From Nitrospira japonica (lineage in GTDB: Bacteria; Nitrospirota; Nitrospiria; Nitrospirales; Nitrospiraceae): a DNA stretch of 64,000 bases. The number at the start of each line of letters is the position of its first letter. Position 1 is the first letter of the stretch. The position numbers were made by a program, and so were the translations under genes. This document shows, piece by piece, positions 1 through 10,272 of this stretch. The stretch lies in contig NZ_LT828648.1 in NCBI RefSeq assembly GCF_900169565.1, forward strand, positions 310,001 through 374,000, in the 5' to 3' direction. The notes beneath the pieces were generated by a model, which did not search any database, had not been told where the DNA came from, and was given only the letters and a program-made list of their open reading frames with translations.

Positions 1-2
1 TC

Positions 3-686
3 GCGATGGGCGTGTCGTGGATCTACTGGCGGTCTGATAAACCCGACTCCGAGGGAAACACGTCGGGAGGAGGCATCGGCTCGACGAGCCTGATCTTCAA
101 GTACCGGCCGATCGTCCAGAATCCGGACTCCTGGCGTCCGTCGATTTCGCTTTATACCAAACTGTCGCTGCCCACGAATCGCTGGTTCGGGACACCGGAG
201 ATTCCCGGCGGCTTTACGCCTCTCTCGCGCGTGCCGTCGAGCCGGTTCGAGGCGGCCGCGGTCACGGAAGGGCTGCTGTTCAGAAAAAACGTCGAGCCCT
301 TTCGCATCACCGGGAACGTGTTCTACTCCTACAATTTACCGGGACCGAGCTCGACGGTAGGCATGACGGCCTATGCCGGCGACTTGATCAGCTCCCACCT
401 GGCGCTGGAACACGTCCTCGATCAGCGGACCGGCTTCGGATATCTTCTGGAATTCGCGACGCTCAACCAGCTCACGACAAGGCTGGACGGCCATCCCACC
501 AATACGACACCGGCCAGTTTTTGGCTTCTCGGTGTGCAACCGGGACTTGAGTACACCTTTTCACGCTACGAATCGGGCGCGAAGCTGGTCGGCGCCATCG
601 GCGTCATGTTCACGATCGCGGGACAAAACGACATCCGCGCCGTCTATCCGAACATCAGCTTCAAGTATTTCTTCGATCAAAACTAG
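3..686 (+). CDS. outer-membrane beta-barrel protein, 5'-truncated by window edge
   Basis: The reading frame is already open at the left edge of the window, so the gene probably starts upstream and only its last 227 or so codons are seen. The protein alternates short polar turns with amphipathic strands (for example FKYRPIVQNP, YTKLSLPTNRWF, FSRYESGAKLVGAIGVMFTIAG) and ends in an aromatic strand, SFKYFFDQN, close to the usual C-terminal signature of outer-membrane barrels. This resembles the broad porin-like families annotated as transporter or MetA-pathway phenol-degradation proteins. The substrate cannot be told. The family call is inference from strand pattern; outer-membrane location is fairly likely. 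The next gene is on the opposite strand and convergent. Confidence 0.6.
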   Translation, partial: AMGVSWIYWRSDKPDSEGNTSGGGIGSTSLIFKYRPIVQNPDSWRPSISLYTKLSLPTNRWFGTPEIPGGFTPLSRVPSSRFEAAAVTEGLLFRKNVEPFRITGNVFYSYNLPGPSSTVGMTAYAGDLISSHLALEHVLDQRTGFGYLLEFATLNQLTTRLDGHPTNTTPASFWLLGVQPGLEYTFSRYESGAKLVGAIGVMFTIAGQNDIRAVYPNISFKYFFDQN

Positions 687-783
687 CGTCCGCGCGAATA
701 CGCATCGACGACGTTCTTACTTCTGAAAGGTGCGATGTCGCGTTGAGCCTCTGAGCGATGTGAGCATGCCGCTGAAGTTTGTC

Positions 784-803
784 ATTCCCGCGGACGCGGG
801 AAT
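784..803. repeat. dRS3-like palindrome (ATTCCC-N8-GGGAAT)
   Basis: The sequence ATTCCCGCGGACGCGGGAAT is an inverted repeat of 8 bp arms around GGAC, preceded by GTC and followed by CCAG. It fits the ATTCCC-N8-GGGAAT core of the dispersed dRS3/REP-like repeats known from Neisseria and many other Gram-negative genomes. It lies in the 160-base gap between two convergent genes (stops at 686 and 847), where such elements often sit and can act as bidirectional transcript ends. Only one copy is in the window. Confidence 0.6.
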
Positions 804-846
804 CCAGGCGAGTCCTTTTCTCAGCGTTGAGTCCTTCTACCTTAAA

Positions 847-1617
847 CTAAATTCCTGCGTACCACTCGTACCCCTGATCCTCCCAATACCCCCCCTTCCC
901 GCCTCCGATCCCGTCGAGCGACGCGACCAGTTCGATCCGTTCCACATACTTCGCGTGCTTATATCCCAATTGACGTTCCAATCGTAAACGGAGCGGCGCG
1001 CCGTGGGGCACGTCGAGAGCCTTACCGTTCAGTTCGTACGCCAGGATCGTTTGCGGATGGTACAGATCCTCGACGGCCACACTTTCGTAATACGCGACGC
1101 CTTGCTCGTCGATATCCGCGCAATGGAACACGGCATACCGGGCGCCGGGAGTCGGCCGCACCTGCCGCATGAGGTCGCCCAGCGGCACGCCGGTCCACTT
1201 GCCGATGGCGCTCCAGCCTTCGACGCAATCATGTCTCGTAATCTGAGTCCGTGCCGGCATCGCCTTCAACGCTCCGATCGAGAAGGAGGCGGGAGCTTGC
1301 ACCAGCCCGCCGACCGTTACTTCCCAGCGGGCAAACTCATCCCGAACCATCTCTGCATACTTCTGTGTACCAGGATCGATGTTGCCGTTCGCGGGAAAGA
1401 CGGCGGAAATATCCGCCTCGCGGTATTCCTTGGCCATGGCGCCGACCGGCGTGACCGCCCGCTGTACCAGTTCAGTGAGCGTCTCCGCCCGGCTCAGGAG
1501 CTCCGCGAACCAGTCGCTTCTCGTGAGGTTGTCGCAACCGGCCAGCGCGATCACGCTCGTGGCCCCGAGGGTTCCCTTCAAAATCTCTCGTCGCTTCATG
1601 CCGTGCTTAGGCGTCAT
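847..1617 (-). CDS. Tat-exported molybdopterin-dependent oxidoreductase, MsrP/YedY-like
   Basis: A 256-residue protein of the sulfite oxidase / MsrP catalytic fold. Residues 8-28 form a Tat-type signal (RREILKG, then a hydrophobic run) ending in LAGC, so it may be a lipoprotein with Cys28 lipidated. The motif RHDCVEGWS places the expected molybdenum-ligating cysteine at Cys131. Family members reduce or oxidise small sulfur compounds, or repair methionine sulfoxide, in the periplasm. The gene overlaps the preceding cytochrome b561 gene by 11 bases, so the two are very likely one unit and the cytochrome passes electrons to or from the Mo centre. The true substrate is unknown. Confidence 0.85.
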   Translation of the reverse strand: MTPKHGMKRREILKGTLGATSVIALAGCDNLTRSDWFAELLSRAETLTELVQRAVTPVGAMAKEYREADISAVFPANGNIDPGTQKYAEMVRDEFARWEVTVGGLVQAPASFSIGALKAMPARTQITRHDCVEGWSAIGKWTGVPLGDLMRQVRPTPGARYAVFHCADIDEQGVAYYESVAVEDLYHPQTILAYELNGKALDVPHGAPLRLRLERQLGYKHAKYVERIELVASLDGIGGGKGGYWEDQGYEWYAGI

Positions 1618-2449
1618 GGGAGGCTCCTTCGCGTTCGACCACGAACCAGCCGGTCGTCATCGAACGAATGTTGTTCATAAACCCCGTGATGACCACCTGG
1701 GTGACATGAATCACGATGAAGGCTACAAATGCAAAGCAGGCGACAAAGTGGAGCGTCCGCGCCGCCTGCCTACCGCCCAGACCCGTGACCAGCCACGGGA
1801 CGGCCGCGTCGATCGTCGGGGACATCGCCAAGCCGGTCAGCACGATCACCGGGGCAAGGCCGAAAATCACGACCAAATAAGCGATTTTCTGCAGGACATT
1901 ATAGTGTTTCGCTGCGTCTCCTTTCGGATGGCGCAGGACCAGGTGGTCTTTCACGACCCGGCCGATGCTCCCGACATCGCGTGTCGTCGGCAACAAATCC
2001 AGTCTGAAGTGGCGTGTGACCACGGAATAGGCCGCGAACAGCAGGCCGTTGAGGACGAACAGCCACGCAAAGAAGAGATGCCACCGCCGTCCCATGGCCA
2101 GCCATTGCGGGCCCGGAAGCGTCGCCCATGCGGGAAATGCCCGTCCCCTGCCGTCGGAGTAACCGAGGACACCGGTCGTATCGAACCGGTGTCCCAAGAC
2201 GGTCGTGACGCCCCGGATCTCGCCGTTGTCCGCCCTCATGGGGCGGATGGACAGCAGCGGCTTGTCACGATCCGATCGGTCGCCCCAATAGAGTGCCGGA
2301 TGGGCGTTGAAAATTTGCAGGCCGCTCATGATCAGCACAAACAGGCAGACCGCATTGAGCCAGTGACTGATCCGCACCGGAATCGTATGCCGGTAGACGG
2401 TTTCGACCCCAGGAGCCGCGGCGCCCTGCGCAGGTGGTGGCTGTTCCAT
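1607..2449 (-). CDS. cytochrome b561-type membrane subunit for the Mo enzyme
   Basis: A 280-residue integral membrane protein with four clear hydrophobic segments, near ISHWLNAVCLFVLIMSG, HLFFAWLFVLNGLLFAAY, VVIFGLAPVIVLTGLAM and HFVACFAFVAFIVIHV. Histidines at or near the helices (ISHW, RRWHLFF, TLHF, VIHV) are the likely b-haem ligands. It matches the bacterial cytochrome b561 / Ni-Fe hydrogenase b-subunit family. It is the promoter-proximal gene of a two-gene operon and overlaps the Mo subunit by 11 bases. I chose the ATG at 2449; an in-frame TTG at 2461 is the other possible start. The b561 subunit takes the place that MsrQ fills beside MsrP in enterobacteria. Confidence 0.82.
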   Translation of the reverse strand: MEQPPPAQGAAAPGVETVYRHTIPVRISHWLNAVCLFVLIMSGLQIFNAHPALYWGDRSDRDKPLLSIRPMRADNGEIRGVTTVLGHRFDTTGVLGYSDGRGRAFPAWATLPGPQWLAMGRRWHLFFAWLFVLNGLLFAAYSVVTRHFRLDLLPTTRDVGSIGRVVKDHLVLRHPKGDAAKHYNVLQKIAYLVVIFGLAPVIVLTGLAMSPTIDAAVPWLVTGLGGRQAARTLHFVACFAFVAFIVIHVTQVVITGFMNNIRSMTTGWFVVEREGASHDA

Positions 2450-2774
2450 AGATTTCGTCAAGGAATCAGAACCGACATCTCGCCGGCCGATTCTCCATGA
2501 ATCGACGGTCCATCGTCGCCCCGATAATCACGAGCCGTAAGGATTCGTAGTCTCGGTGTATCTTACAAGAGGGAGGGCGGGTCTGAACAGTTCGAGCTGT
2601 GGGGCTTATGATCCGCCGACGAACCGTCGTGCTCAGTCCGATCGGGTACTCAGGATACGATCCGGTTCTGGCATGAAAAGGCACTGGAGGCACTGATTGG
2701 GAATGGTTCGGTGAATGCGAAGCATCTTTCCAGGATGCGACGGATCGTAACAGGACGAGTCTGCGCCGGTGGCG
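2450..2774. other. gene-free stretch upstream of the Mo-enzyme operon
   Basis: About 325 bases between the start of the cytochrome b561 gene and the end of the Slp-like gene, both minus strand. Short open frames here have no convincing ribosome site or protein-like composition. It should hold the promoter of the Mo-enzyme operon and the transcript end of the Slp-like gene, but I could not identify either with confidence. Confidence 0.5.
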
Positions 2775-3323
2775 CTAGCGGTTGCCCTCGCCGACCACTT
2801 CTTCGGGGGTGAACGGGATATAGTTGGCGTCCGTGAAGTTTTCCCACACGCTCTCGCCGCCCGACTTCAACCCCCATCCGCGCGCGTACACCATCATGAG
2901 GATCGGTTCTTTTCCCGGCCCCAGCCCGTTCACGCGGCCGACGACCGTCATGTCAGCCCAGTGACGATAGGAAGTGGGAAAGCTCTGATGGTTGCTGACG
3001 ACGACCCAATACCACCCTGCTTCCGGATCATCCACGCTCGGGGGGAGTTGCGGACGATAGTCCTGATCGAGCGGCCGATTTTTCACGTGCAGCCACAAGT
3101 TCCCGTCCTTGGTCTCTTCCTCTAAAATCACGGCGCCCATCACGACGAGCCGGTCTCGATAGACGTCCGGCGCAGCCGACAGCTTGGCCAGCGTGACGTT
3201 GGGAGCGGCCGCGCGAATGTATTTTCTGGGGACCGGGCTGCAGCCGAATGCAATACCCGCGACCACGAGCAGCGACAGACAGCCGACCGCACGGCGGATC
3301 AAGGTCTTCTGAAATTGTCTCAT
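2775..3323 (-). CDS. Slp-family outer-membrane lipoprotein
   Basis: A 182-residue lipoprotein. An N-terminal hydrophobic stretch ends in IAFGC, so Cys28 is the likely lipidated residue. The body (VTLAKLSAAPDVYRDRLVVMGAVI, then DPEAGWYWVVV, and WADMTVVGRVNG) matches the Slp family of starvation-inducible outer-membrane lipoproteins, which have a small OB-like beta-barrel. Family length is about 180-190 residues, so it is complete. It follows another lipoprotein gene by 59 bases on the same strand and may be the last gene of a unit that begins with the efflux operon. Its function in the envelope is unknown. Confidence 0.75.
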   Translation of the reverse strand: MRQFQKTLIRRAVGCLSLLVVAGIAFGCSPVPRKYIRAAAPNVTLAKLSAAPDVYRDRLVVMGAVILEEETKDGNLWLHVKNRPLDQDYRPQLPPSVDDPEAGWYWVVVSNHQSFPTSYRHWADMTVVGRVNGLGPGKEPILMMVYARGWGLKSGGESVWENFTDANYIPFTPEEVVGEGNR

Positions 3324-3382
3324 CCGATTCGATCCCGCCGAAGCGGCCTACCCTCGTCGTCCCTCGAAAGGGCGATCACGGC

Positions 3383-3931
3383 CTACAGGGCTTTTGCCGC
3401 CTGGGCGGCTTTCATGAATTGTTCGACGCATTCCGTGATGCCGCTCTTGATCAGGAGGCCGGTCTTCATCCAGTACTTCGGCTGCTGTTGGCTGGAACGG
3501 CAGGAGGACGTGAAGGACGTGCCGTCTTTCGCGGCGACGTAGAAGGTGGCCGCGATCAGGAACAGTTGGTCCTGTTCGCCGACGTAATCCAGATAGAATT
3601 GATCGATCTTGCCGGAGACGATTCTCGGTGAAGCCGGTTGCACGTCGTAGCCGGCGAAGGTCAGTTCGCCCCTGAGGGCATTGGTGAAGAAGACGCCGAT
3701 GTCCTGAGAGAGATACAGAGCTTCGACGTCTTTCGAGCTCGACTCGACTTCCTTCATCCTGACGAGTCCGGTCGGATGGCCTGAATAGGCGAATGGGTCC
3801 ACCTGGACCTGCCCGTGGCCCTTCAACGAGGTCGTCGGCTGGTAATCGAGGTAGAGAATGCGGGGACAGCCGGCGGTCATGATCGCCGCCGCCAACACGA
3901 GGGCCATTTTCCACGGCTGCATTCGAACCAT
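3383..3931 (-). CDS. lipoprotein of unknown function
   Basis: A lipoprotein of 182 residues if started at the ATG at 3931. The frame is open 28 codons further, but that extension is Arg/Ser-rich and would bury the signal peptide, so I reject it. The hydrophobic run MALVLAAAIMTAGC gives a lipobox with lipidation at the Cys. The mature part contains a region like those in periplasmic lipoproteins that bind or assemble partners (DVEALYLSQDIGVFFTNALR, ASPRIVSGKIDQFYLDYV). I do not recognise a named family. It lies 121 bases downstream of the mdtC-like gene and upstream of the Slp-like lipoprotein, all on one strand, so a role in the envelope-stress unit is possible but unproven. Confidence 0.65.
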   Translation of the reverse strand: MVRMQPWKMALVLAAAIMTAGCPRILYLDYQPTTSLKGHGQVQVDPFAYSGHPTGLVRMKEVESSSKDVEALYLSQDIGVFFTNALRGELTFAGYDVQPASPRIVSGKIDQFYLDYVGEQDQLFLIAATFYVAAKDGTSFTSSCRSSQQQPKYWMKTGLLIKSGITECVEQFMKAAQAAKAL

Positions 3932-4052
3932 CGACTCTCTACATCCCACCTTGAATCGGCGTGCGACGGGGCCGGAGTGCGCCGAGAGACTACGGGGACG
4001 ACGCGCGCCTGTCAATAGCTAACATCCTGCCAAAGGATGCTACGGGAGAGGG

Positions 4053-7000
4053 CTACTGCGGCAGGGTGCCGACTTCGGGGCGTCCTGCCCGGAGACGCGC
4101 CACCCGTAACCGCAAGCGGTCGAGGTACAGGTAGATGACGGGGGTGGTATACAGGGTCAGCAGTTGGCTGACGAGCAGGCCGCCGACGATGGCAATGCCG
4201 AGCGGACGGCGCAATTCCGACCCCACCCCCGTGCCGAGCGCCAAGGGCAAGGCGCCGAACAGGGCCGCCATCGTGGTCATCATGATGGGACGGAAGCGGA
4301 GCAAACAGGCTTCAAAGATGGCCTCTTCGGGCCGCTTGCGCTCTTTCCGTTCCGCGTCCAGCGCAAAATCGATCATCATGATCGCGTTCTTCTTCACGAT
4401 GCCGATCAGCAACATGATGCCGATCAGGGCGATCATGCTGAGTTCCGTCTTGAACAGCAGCAACGCGAGCAACGCCCCGACGCCGGCCGACGGCAGCGTC
4501 GAGAGAATCGTCAGGGGATGGATATAGCTCTCATAGAGGATCCCCAACACGATATACATCGTCAGCAGCGCCGCCAGGATCAGTACCGGTTGATTCTCGA
4601 CCGATGCTTGGAACGCCTTTGCCGCCCCCTGAAAACTGCCCCGGATGCCGCTCGGCACATCCAACTCGCCGATCGTCTTTTCGATCGCGTCCACGGCTTG
4701 CCCCAGCGACACGCCCGGCGCCATGTTGAACGACAGGGTGACGCCGGGAAACTGTCCGTGATGGTTCACGAGGAGCAACGTATTCGTCGGTTCAAACCGC
4801 GCAACGGCGCTCAGCGGCACCTGCATCCCCGACTGGGACCGCACGTAGATGTCGTGGAGCGTGGAGGGATTCTGCCAATATTGCGGCGCGACTTCCATCA
4901 CCACGTGATACTGATTGAGCGGGGTATACAGGATGGACACCTGACGCTGACCGAATGCGTCGTAGAGCGTATCGTCGATCAACTGCGGACTTAGACCGAG
5001 CCTGGACGCCGTCGCGCGGTCGAAGATCACGAGAGATTGCAGCCCCTTGTCCTGTTGGTCGCTGTTGACGTCGGTAATTTCCGTGAGCTTGCGCAGTTGC
5101 CGTTCCACGCGAGGAGCCCAGGTGTTCAACTCCGCCAGGTCCACGCTCTGCAGCGTGTACTGGTATTGGGCGCTGCTGGCCCGTCCGCCGATCCTGAGAT
5201 CCTGAATTGCCTGCAGCACCGTCGGCGCTCCCGGCACGACGGCCAGTTTGGGGCGCAGGCGCGCGATCACCTGATCCACACCGATCTTGCGCTCGTCGAG
5301 GGGCTTCAATCCGATGAACATTCGTCCCGCATTCGTGTTGCCGCTGACGCCGCCGCCGCTGAATCCCGTCACGGTGTCGACCGCGGGGTCGCTCTTGATG
5401 ATCTCGACCACCTCGGTCAGCTTTTGGCGCATGGCCTGGAAGGAAATATCCTGGGCCGCCTGGATGTTTCCGAACATGCGGCCCGTGTCTTGTTGGGGGA
5501 AAAATCCCTTCGGTACGATCGTATAAAGATAGACGCTCAGCGCCATGGTCGCCAGCGTGAGCACCAGCATGCTGCGGGGATGCCTGAGCACCCAGGTGAG
5601 GCTGCCGGCGTACCGGTTGCGCATCCCGTCGAACACGCGCTCGGCGAGCCGGTACAACCTGCCGTGCGACGTCTGGCTTTCCGGACGCAAAATCCTGGCG
5701 GCCATCATGGGCGTGGCCGTGAGGGAGACCACCAGGGAGATGAGGATGGCGACCGTGAGCGTGACGGCGAACTCCCGGAACAATCGTCCCATCATGCCGC
5801 CCATAAAGAGGATCGGCACGAAAACGGCGACCAATGAGAGCGTCATCGACAGGACCGTAAAGGTGATCTCCCGTGCGCCGCGCATGGCCGCCTGAAAGGG
5901 TGGCATCCCCTGCTCGCGATAGCGGCTGATGTTCTCCAGCACGACGATCGCGTCGTCTACCACGAAGCCGGTGGCGATGGTGAGCGCCATCAGCGAGAGG
6001 TTGTCGAGACTGTACCCCAGCAGATACATCACGGCGAAGGTACTGATCAGCGACACCGGCACGACCACGCAGGGGATCAGCGTGGCGCGGACGTTGCGAA
6101 GAAATACGAAGACGACCAGGATCACCAGCGCCACCGAAATGAGGAGCGTCCGTTCCACGTCGTGCAGGGATGCGCGGATCACCGGCGTGCGGTCGACGAC
6201 CACCGAGAGGGTCATGCTGCCGGGGATGGAGGCCTGCAGCTGGGGCACCATCGCCTTGATCCGGTCGACGGTTTCGATGATGTTGGCGCCCGGCTGCCGG
6301 TTGATGATGATCAGCACCGCCGGAATGCCGTTCGACAACCCGGTCGTCCGCAGATCCTCGACCGAATGCTCCACCGTCGCGACGTCCGACAGCCGGACGG
6401 CGCGCCCGGCGCGATAGCTCACGATCAACGGCAGATAATCCTCCACGGCGTGCAGCTGATCGTTCGTCCGGACTTCCCACGAACGCGTCCCGTCCGAGAG
6501 CTGGCCTTTCGGCCGGTTCACGTTCGTGCTGCTGAGCATCTGGCGGACGTCGCCCAGGCCGATCCCATATTTGTTCAAGGCCGTGGGATTCAAATCGACC
6601 CGCACCGCGGGGAGCGATCCGCCGCCGACGGTGACCTGCCCGACTCCGTCGATCTGCGCGAGTTTCTGCTGCAGGATGCTGGACGCCACGTCGTACATCC
6701 GCCCGCGGCTGACGAGATCGGAGGTCAGGGAGAAGATCAGAATCGGCGCGTCGGCGGGATTGATCTTGCGATAGGTGGGCCGGTTTGGAAGATTGGGCGG
6801 CAGTTCGCCGCGCGCCGCCATGATCGCCGCCTGCACGTCGCGCGCAGCCCCGTCGATGTCGCGGCTGAGCTCGAACTGCAGCGTGATGCTCGACGACCCC
6901 AGCATGCTCGTGGAAGTCATTTCGGTCACGCCCGCGATGCGGGTGAACTGGTGCTCGAGCGGCGCCGCCACCGATGTCGCCATGGTTTCCGGGCTGCCGC

Positions 7001-7157
7001 CCGGCAGGGTCGCCGACACGTTGATCGTGGGGAACTCGACTTGCGGCAGCGCCGCGACAGGAAGGAACCGGAACGCCACGAGGCCCAGCAGGGTCGCCCC
7101 GACGGTCAGCAGGGTCGTGGCGACGGGACGTTCGATGCACGCGGTGGACAGGTTCAT
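4053..7157 (-). CDS. mdtC: RND efflux permease, MdtC-like
   Basis: A full-length 1034-residue inner-membrane RND pump subunit of the AcrB/MdtBC (HAE1) type, using the proton gradient to expel drugs or other toxic compounds. It starts with a typical cytoplasmic N-terminus ([18 protein letters not shown]) and shows the proton-relay pair in TFM4 as FVVDDAIVV (two adjacent Asp). The duplicated half is clear, with [18 protein letters not shown] opening the TM8-9 region and [12 protein letters not shown] in TM10. It overlaps the upstream permease gene by four bases (ATGA), so the two are translationally coupled. Two different RND permeases in a row after one adaptor is the MdtA-MdtB-MdtC arrangement, where B and C form a mixed trimer. 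E. coli MdtC is 1025 residues. Confidence 0.88.
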   Translation of the reverse strand: MNLSTACIERPVATTLLTVGATLLGLVAFRFLPVAALPQVEFPTINVSATLPGGSPETMATSVAAPLEHQFTRIAGVTEMTSTSMLGSSSITLQFELSRDIDGAARDVQAAIMAARGELPPNLPNRPTYRKINPADAPILIFSLTSDLVSRGRMYDVASSILQQKLAQIDGVGQVTVGGGSLPAVRVDLNPTALNKYGIGLGDVRQMLSSTNVNRPKGQLSDGTRSWEVRTNDQLHAVEDYLPLIVSYRAGRAVRLSDVATVEHSVEDLRTTGLSNGIPAVLIIINRQPGANIIETVDRIKAMVPQLQASIPGSMTLSVVVDRTPVIRASLHDVERTLLISVALVILVVFVFLRNVRATLIPCVVVPVSLISTFAVMYLLGYSLDNLSLMALTIATGFVVDDAIVVLENISRYREQGMPPFQAAMRGAREITFTVLSMTLSLVAVFVPILFMGGMMGRLFREFAVTLTVAILISLVVSLTATPMMAARILRPESQTSHGRLYRLAERVFDGMRNRYAGSLTWVLRHPRSMLVLTLATMALSVYLYTIVPKGFFPQQDTGRMFGNIQAAQDISFQAMRQKLTEVVEIIKSDPAVDTVTGFSGGGVSGNTNAGRMFIGLKPLDERKIGVDQVIARLRPKLAVVPGAPTVLQAIQDLRIGGRASSAQYQYTLQSVDLAELNTWAPRVERQLRKLTEITDVNSDQQDKGLQSLVIFDRATASRLGLSPQLIDDTLYDAFGQRQVSILYTPLNQYHVVMEVAPQYWQNPSTLHDIYVRSQSGMQVPLSAVARFEPTNTLLLVNHHGQFPGVTLSFNMAPGVSLGQAVDAIEKTIGELDVPSGIRGSFQGAAKAFQASVENQPVLILAALLTMYIVLGILYESYIHPLTILSTLPSAGVGALLALLLFKTELSMIALIGIMLLIGIVKKNAIMMIDFALDAERKERKRPEEAIFEACLLRFRPIMMTTMAALFGALPLALGTGVGSELRRPLGIAIVGGLLVSQLLTLYTTPVIYLYLDRLRLRVARLRAGRPEVGTLPQ

Positions 7158-10100
7158 GGGATTTCCGGCGTGACGGCCTCCGACCGGGAAAGCCCGGCAC
7201 GACCGGACCGGACATGCCGCGCCAGCCGGTCGAAGGCCAGGTACACGACCGGCGTGGTGTACAACGTCAGAACTTGGCTCACGACGAGCCCGCCGATGAT
7301 CGCGATCCCGAGGGGGCGCCGGAGTTCCGAGCCGGCGCCGGACCCGATGGCTAGCGGCAACGCTCCCAATAGGGCGGCCATCGTGGTCATCATGATCGGG
7401 CGAAACCGCAACAGGCAGGCCTCGTAGATCGCCGTCGCCGGCGGCTTGCCGTCCTTTCGCTCCGCCTCCAGCGCGAAGTCGATCATCATGATCGCGTTCT
7501 TCTTCACGATGCCGATCAGCAGAATGATGCCGATTAGCGCAATGACGCTGAATTCCGTCCGGAACAGCATGAGGGCCAGCAGCGCCCCGACGCCGGCCGA
7601 CGGCAAGGTCGACAGGATGGTCAGGGGATGGATGTAGCTTTCGTACAGGATGCCGAGCACGATATAGACGGTGATGAGCGCGGCGAGGATCAGCCAGACC
7701 TGATTCGACAGGGAGTTCTGAAACGCACGGGCAGTCCCTTGAAAGCTCCCTTTGATGCTCGCCGGCAACCCGATGGCCCTGGCCGTTTCTTCGATGGCGG
7801 CGACGGCCTCGCCCAAGGACGTGTTCGGCGCCAGATTGAACGACAAGGTGACGGCCGGAAACTGGCCCTGCCGGCTGATGGCCAAAGGCGTCGTGGTCTC
7901 CGAAACCTGGGTGAACACGCTCAGGGGCACCTGGCCGCCGCTCAGTGAACGGATGTCCAGGAATTGGAGCGCCTGCGGACCGCTTTGAAACTCCGGCAGA
8001 ACTTCCAGCACGACCCGATACTGATTCAACTGCGTGAACATCGTGGACACCTGGCGCTGTCCGAACGCGTCGTAGAGCGTATCGACGATCAACTGCGGCG
8101 CGATGCCGAGGCGGGAGGCGGTGCTCCGATCGATGACGATCAGAGAGGCAAGCCCTCCGTCCTGCTGATCGCTGCTCACGTCGCGCAATGCGGGCAGCGT
8201 CTGCAACGCCTCAACCAGCGTCGGGGCCCATTCGAACAACTCCTCGGGATCCGCATCCTCCAGCGTGTACTGGTATTGGGTCCGGCTGACCCGGTCCTCG
8301 ACCGTGAGGTCCTGCACCGGTTGCATGAACAACGCCATCCCTTCGATGCCGGCGGTCTGCGCCTGCAGGCGCCGGATCACGTCCTGCGCCGTGATCCGGC
8401 GCTCGGCCGGCGGCTTCAAGTTGATGTGGATGCGGCCGCTGTTGAGCGTCGTGTTGGTGCCGTCCACGCCGATGAAGGACGACAGGGCGGCCACCGCCGG
8501 ATCCGTCAGAATGACCTTCGTGAGTTCCTGCTGCCGCTCCACCATCGCGGCAAACGACACCGACTGGGCGGCCTCTGAAATACCGAGGATCACCCCGGTG
8601 TCCTGAACCGGAAAAAACCCCTTGGGTACGACGATGTATAACAGGATGGTCACGGCGAGCGTTCCGACGGCGACGGCCATGGTGGCGGACTGATGGCTCA
8701 ACACCCAGCGCAAGCTGCGCCCATAGGCTTCGATGGTCCGGTCAAACAGCTCCTGCGACCGACGATAGAAGACGCCCTGCTCGGATTCGCGCTGGTGGCG
8801 GAGCAGCCTGGCGCACATCATCGGCGTCAGCGTGAGGGAGACGACGGCGGAGATGACGATCGTCATGCTCAACGTGACGGCGAACTCCCAAAACAGCCGG
8901 CCGACCACGTCCCCCATGAACAGGAGCGGAATGAGCACGGCGATCAGGGAAATGGACAGCGACAGGATCGTGAAGGCGATCTGCTCCGATCCCTTCAACG
9001 CCGCCTGGAACGGCGAATCGCCCCGCTCGATGTAGCGGGAAATGTTTTCGATCATGACGATGGCGTCGTCGACGACGAAGCCGGTCGAAATCGTGAGCGC
9101 CATCAAGGTCAAGTTATTGAGACTGAAGCCGAGGAGATGCATCGCCCCGAACGTCCCGACGAGCGACAACGGGACTGCGGCCGCCGGGATGACCGTGCCC
9201 GAGAGCGTCCGCAAAAACAGGAAAATGACCAGGATGACGAGCACGACGGCCAGCATCAGCTCGAACTGGACATCGCGCACCGAGGCCCGGATCGAGACGG
9301 TCCGGTCGGTCAGCACGGTGACTTGAACGGCGGACGGCAGCGCGCTTTGAAGCTGGGGCAGCAGCTTCTTGATGCGGTCCGCCACCTCGATGACGTTTGC
9401 GCCAGGTTGACGCTGGATGTTGATGAGAATGGCCGGGGTCTCGTTCAGCCAGGCCGCCTGCTTGGCGTCTTCGACGCCGTCGATGACCTCGGCCACGTCG
9501 GACAGGTGGACCGGCGCGTTGTTCCGGTAGGCGACGATCAGAGGACGATACTCGCGGCTCGATAACAACTGGTCGGTCGCGTTGATGATCGAGGCCCGAC
9601 GCGGCCCGTCGAACGCCCCTTTCGCTTGATTGACGTTGGCCGCGGCGACCGTCAGGCGTAGATCTTCGAGGGTCATGCCGTACGCGGACAGCGCCCTCGG
9701 GTTGGCCCGGATTCGCACGGCCGGCCGCTGCCCCCCGCTGATGCTGACCAATCCCACGCCGGACAGTTGCGAGATCTTCTGGGCGAACCGCGTTTCCGCC
9801 AGATCCTGAACTTGCGACAACGGCAACGTCGCCGAGGTCATCGCCAGGGTCAGGATCGGCGCGTCGGCCGGGTTCACTTTGCTGTAGATCGGGGGATTCG
9901 GCAGATCACGGGGAAGAAACGTGGAGGCCGAATTGATCGCGGCCTGGACCTGCTGCTCGGCGACGTCGAGTTCGAGATCCAACGTGAACTGGAGGGTGAT
10001 GACGGAACTCCCCCCGGAACTCGTCGAGGTCATCTGATTGAGGCCGGGCATCTGCCCGAACTGGCGCTCGAGCGGCGCCGTCACCGAGGACGCCATCACG

Positions 10101-10270
10101 TCGGGGCTGGCACCCGGGTAAAACGTCAAAACTTGAATCGTCGGATAATCGATTTGGGGAAGGGCCGACACCGGCAACTGGCGGTACGCGAGAGCGCCTG
10201 CCAGCAGGATGGCGACCATGAGCAGGGCGGTGGCCACCGGCCGCAGAATGAAGAGGCGCGACGGATTCAC
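7154..10270 (-). CDS. mdtB: RND efflux permease, MdtB-like
   Basis: A 1038-residue RND permease, almost the length of E. coli MdtB (1040). The N-terminal helix follows [18 protein letters not shown], the TM4 proton-relay motif is [16 protein letters not shown], and TM10 has [15 protein letters not shown]. It is closely related to the next gene (mdtC-like) along its whole length, as expected for the B/C pair, and ends inside that gene's start codon. It begins two bases after the adaptor stop codon, so the three genes are tightly coupled. No outer-membrane factor is present in this operon; it must borrow one encoded elsewhere, for example a TolC-like protein. Confidence 0.88.
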   Translation of the reverse strand: MNPSRLFILRPVATALLMVAILLAGALAYRQLPVSALPQIDYPTIQVLTFYPGASPDVMASSVTAPLERQFGQMPGLNQMTSTSSGGSSVITLQFTLDLELDVAEQQVQAAINSASTFLPRDLPNPPIYSKVNPADAPILTLAMTSATLPLSQVQDLAETRFAQKISQLSGVGLVSISGGQRPAVRIRANPRALSAYGMTLEDLRLTVAAANVNQAKGAFDGPRRASIINATDQLLSSREYRPLIVAYRNNAPVHLSDVAEVIDGVEDAKQAAWLNETPAILINIQRQPGANVIEVADRIKKLLPQLQSALPSAVQVTVLTDRTVSIRASVRDVQFELMLAVVLVILVIFLFLRTLSGTVIPAAAVPLSLVGTFGAMHLLGFSLNNLTLMALTISTGFVVDDAIVMIENISRYIERGDSPFQAALKGSEQIAFTILSLSISLIAVLIPLLFMGDVVGRLFWEFAVTLSMTIVISAVVSLTLTPMMCARLLRHQRESEQGVFYRRSQELFDRTIEAYGRSLRWVLSHQSATMAVAVGTLAVTILLYIVVPKGFFPVQDTGVILGISEAAQSVSFAAMVERQQELTKVILTDPAVAALSSFIGVDGTNTTLNSGRIHINLKPPAERRITAQDVIRRLQAQTAGIEGMALFMQPVQDLTVEDRVSRTQYQYTLEDADPEELFEWAPTLVEALQTLPALRDVSSDQQDGGLASLIVIDRSTASRLGIAPQLIVDTLYDAFGQRQVSTMFTQLNQYRVVLEVLPEFQSGPQALQFLDIRSLSGGQVPLSVFTQVSETTTPLAISRQGQFPAVTLSFNLAPNTSLGEAVAAIEETARAIGLPASIKGSFQGTARAFQNSLSNQVWLILAALITVYIVLGILYESYIHPLTILSTLPSAGVGALLALMLFRTEFSVIALIGIILLIGIVKKNAIMMIDFALEAERKDGKPPATAIYEACLLRFRPIMMTTMAALLGALPLAIGSGAGSELRRPLGIAIIGGLVVSQVLTLYTTPVVYLAFDRLARHVRSGRAGLSRSEAVTPEIP

Positions 10271-10272
10271 GA

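Noticed and set aside
4792-7427. Long frames in other phases within and opposite the two RND permease genes
   Set aside because: The real RND frames have continuous transmembrane and porter motifs; the others are Arg/Gly/Pro-rich shadows.
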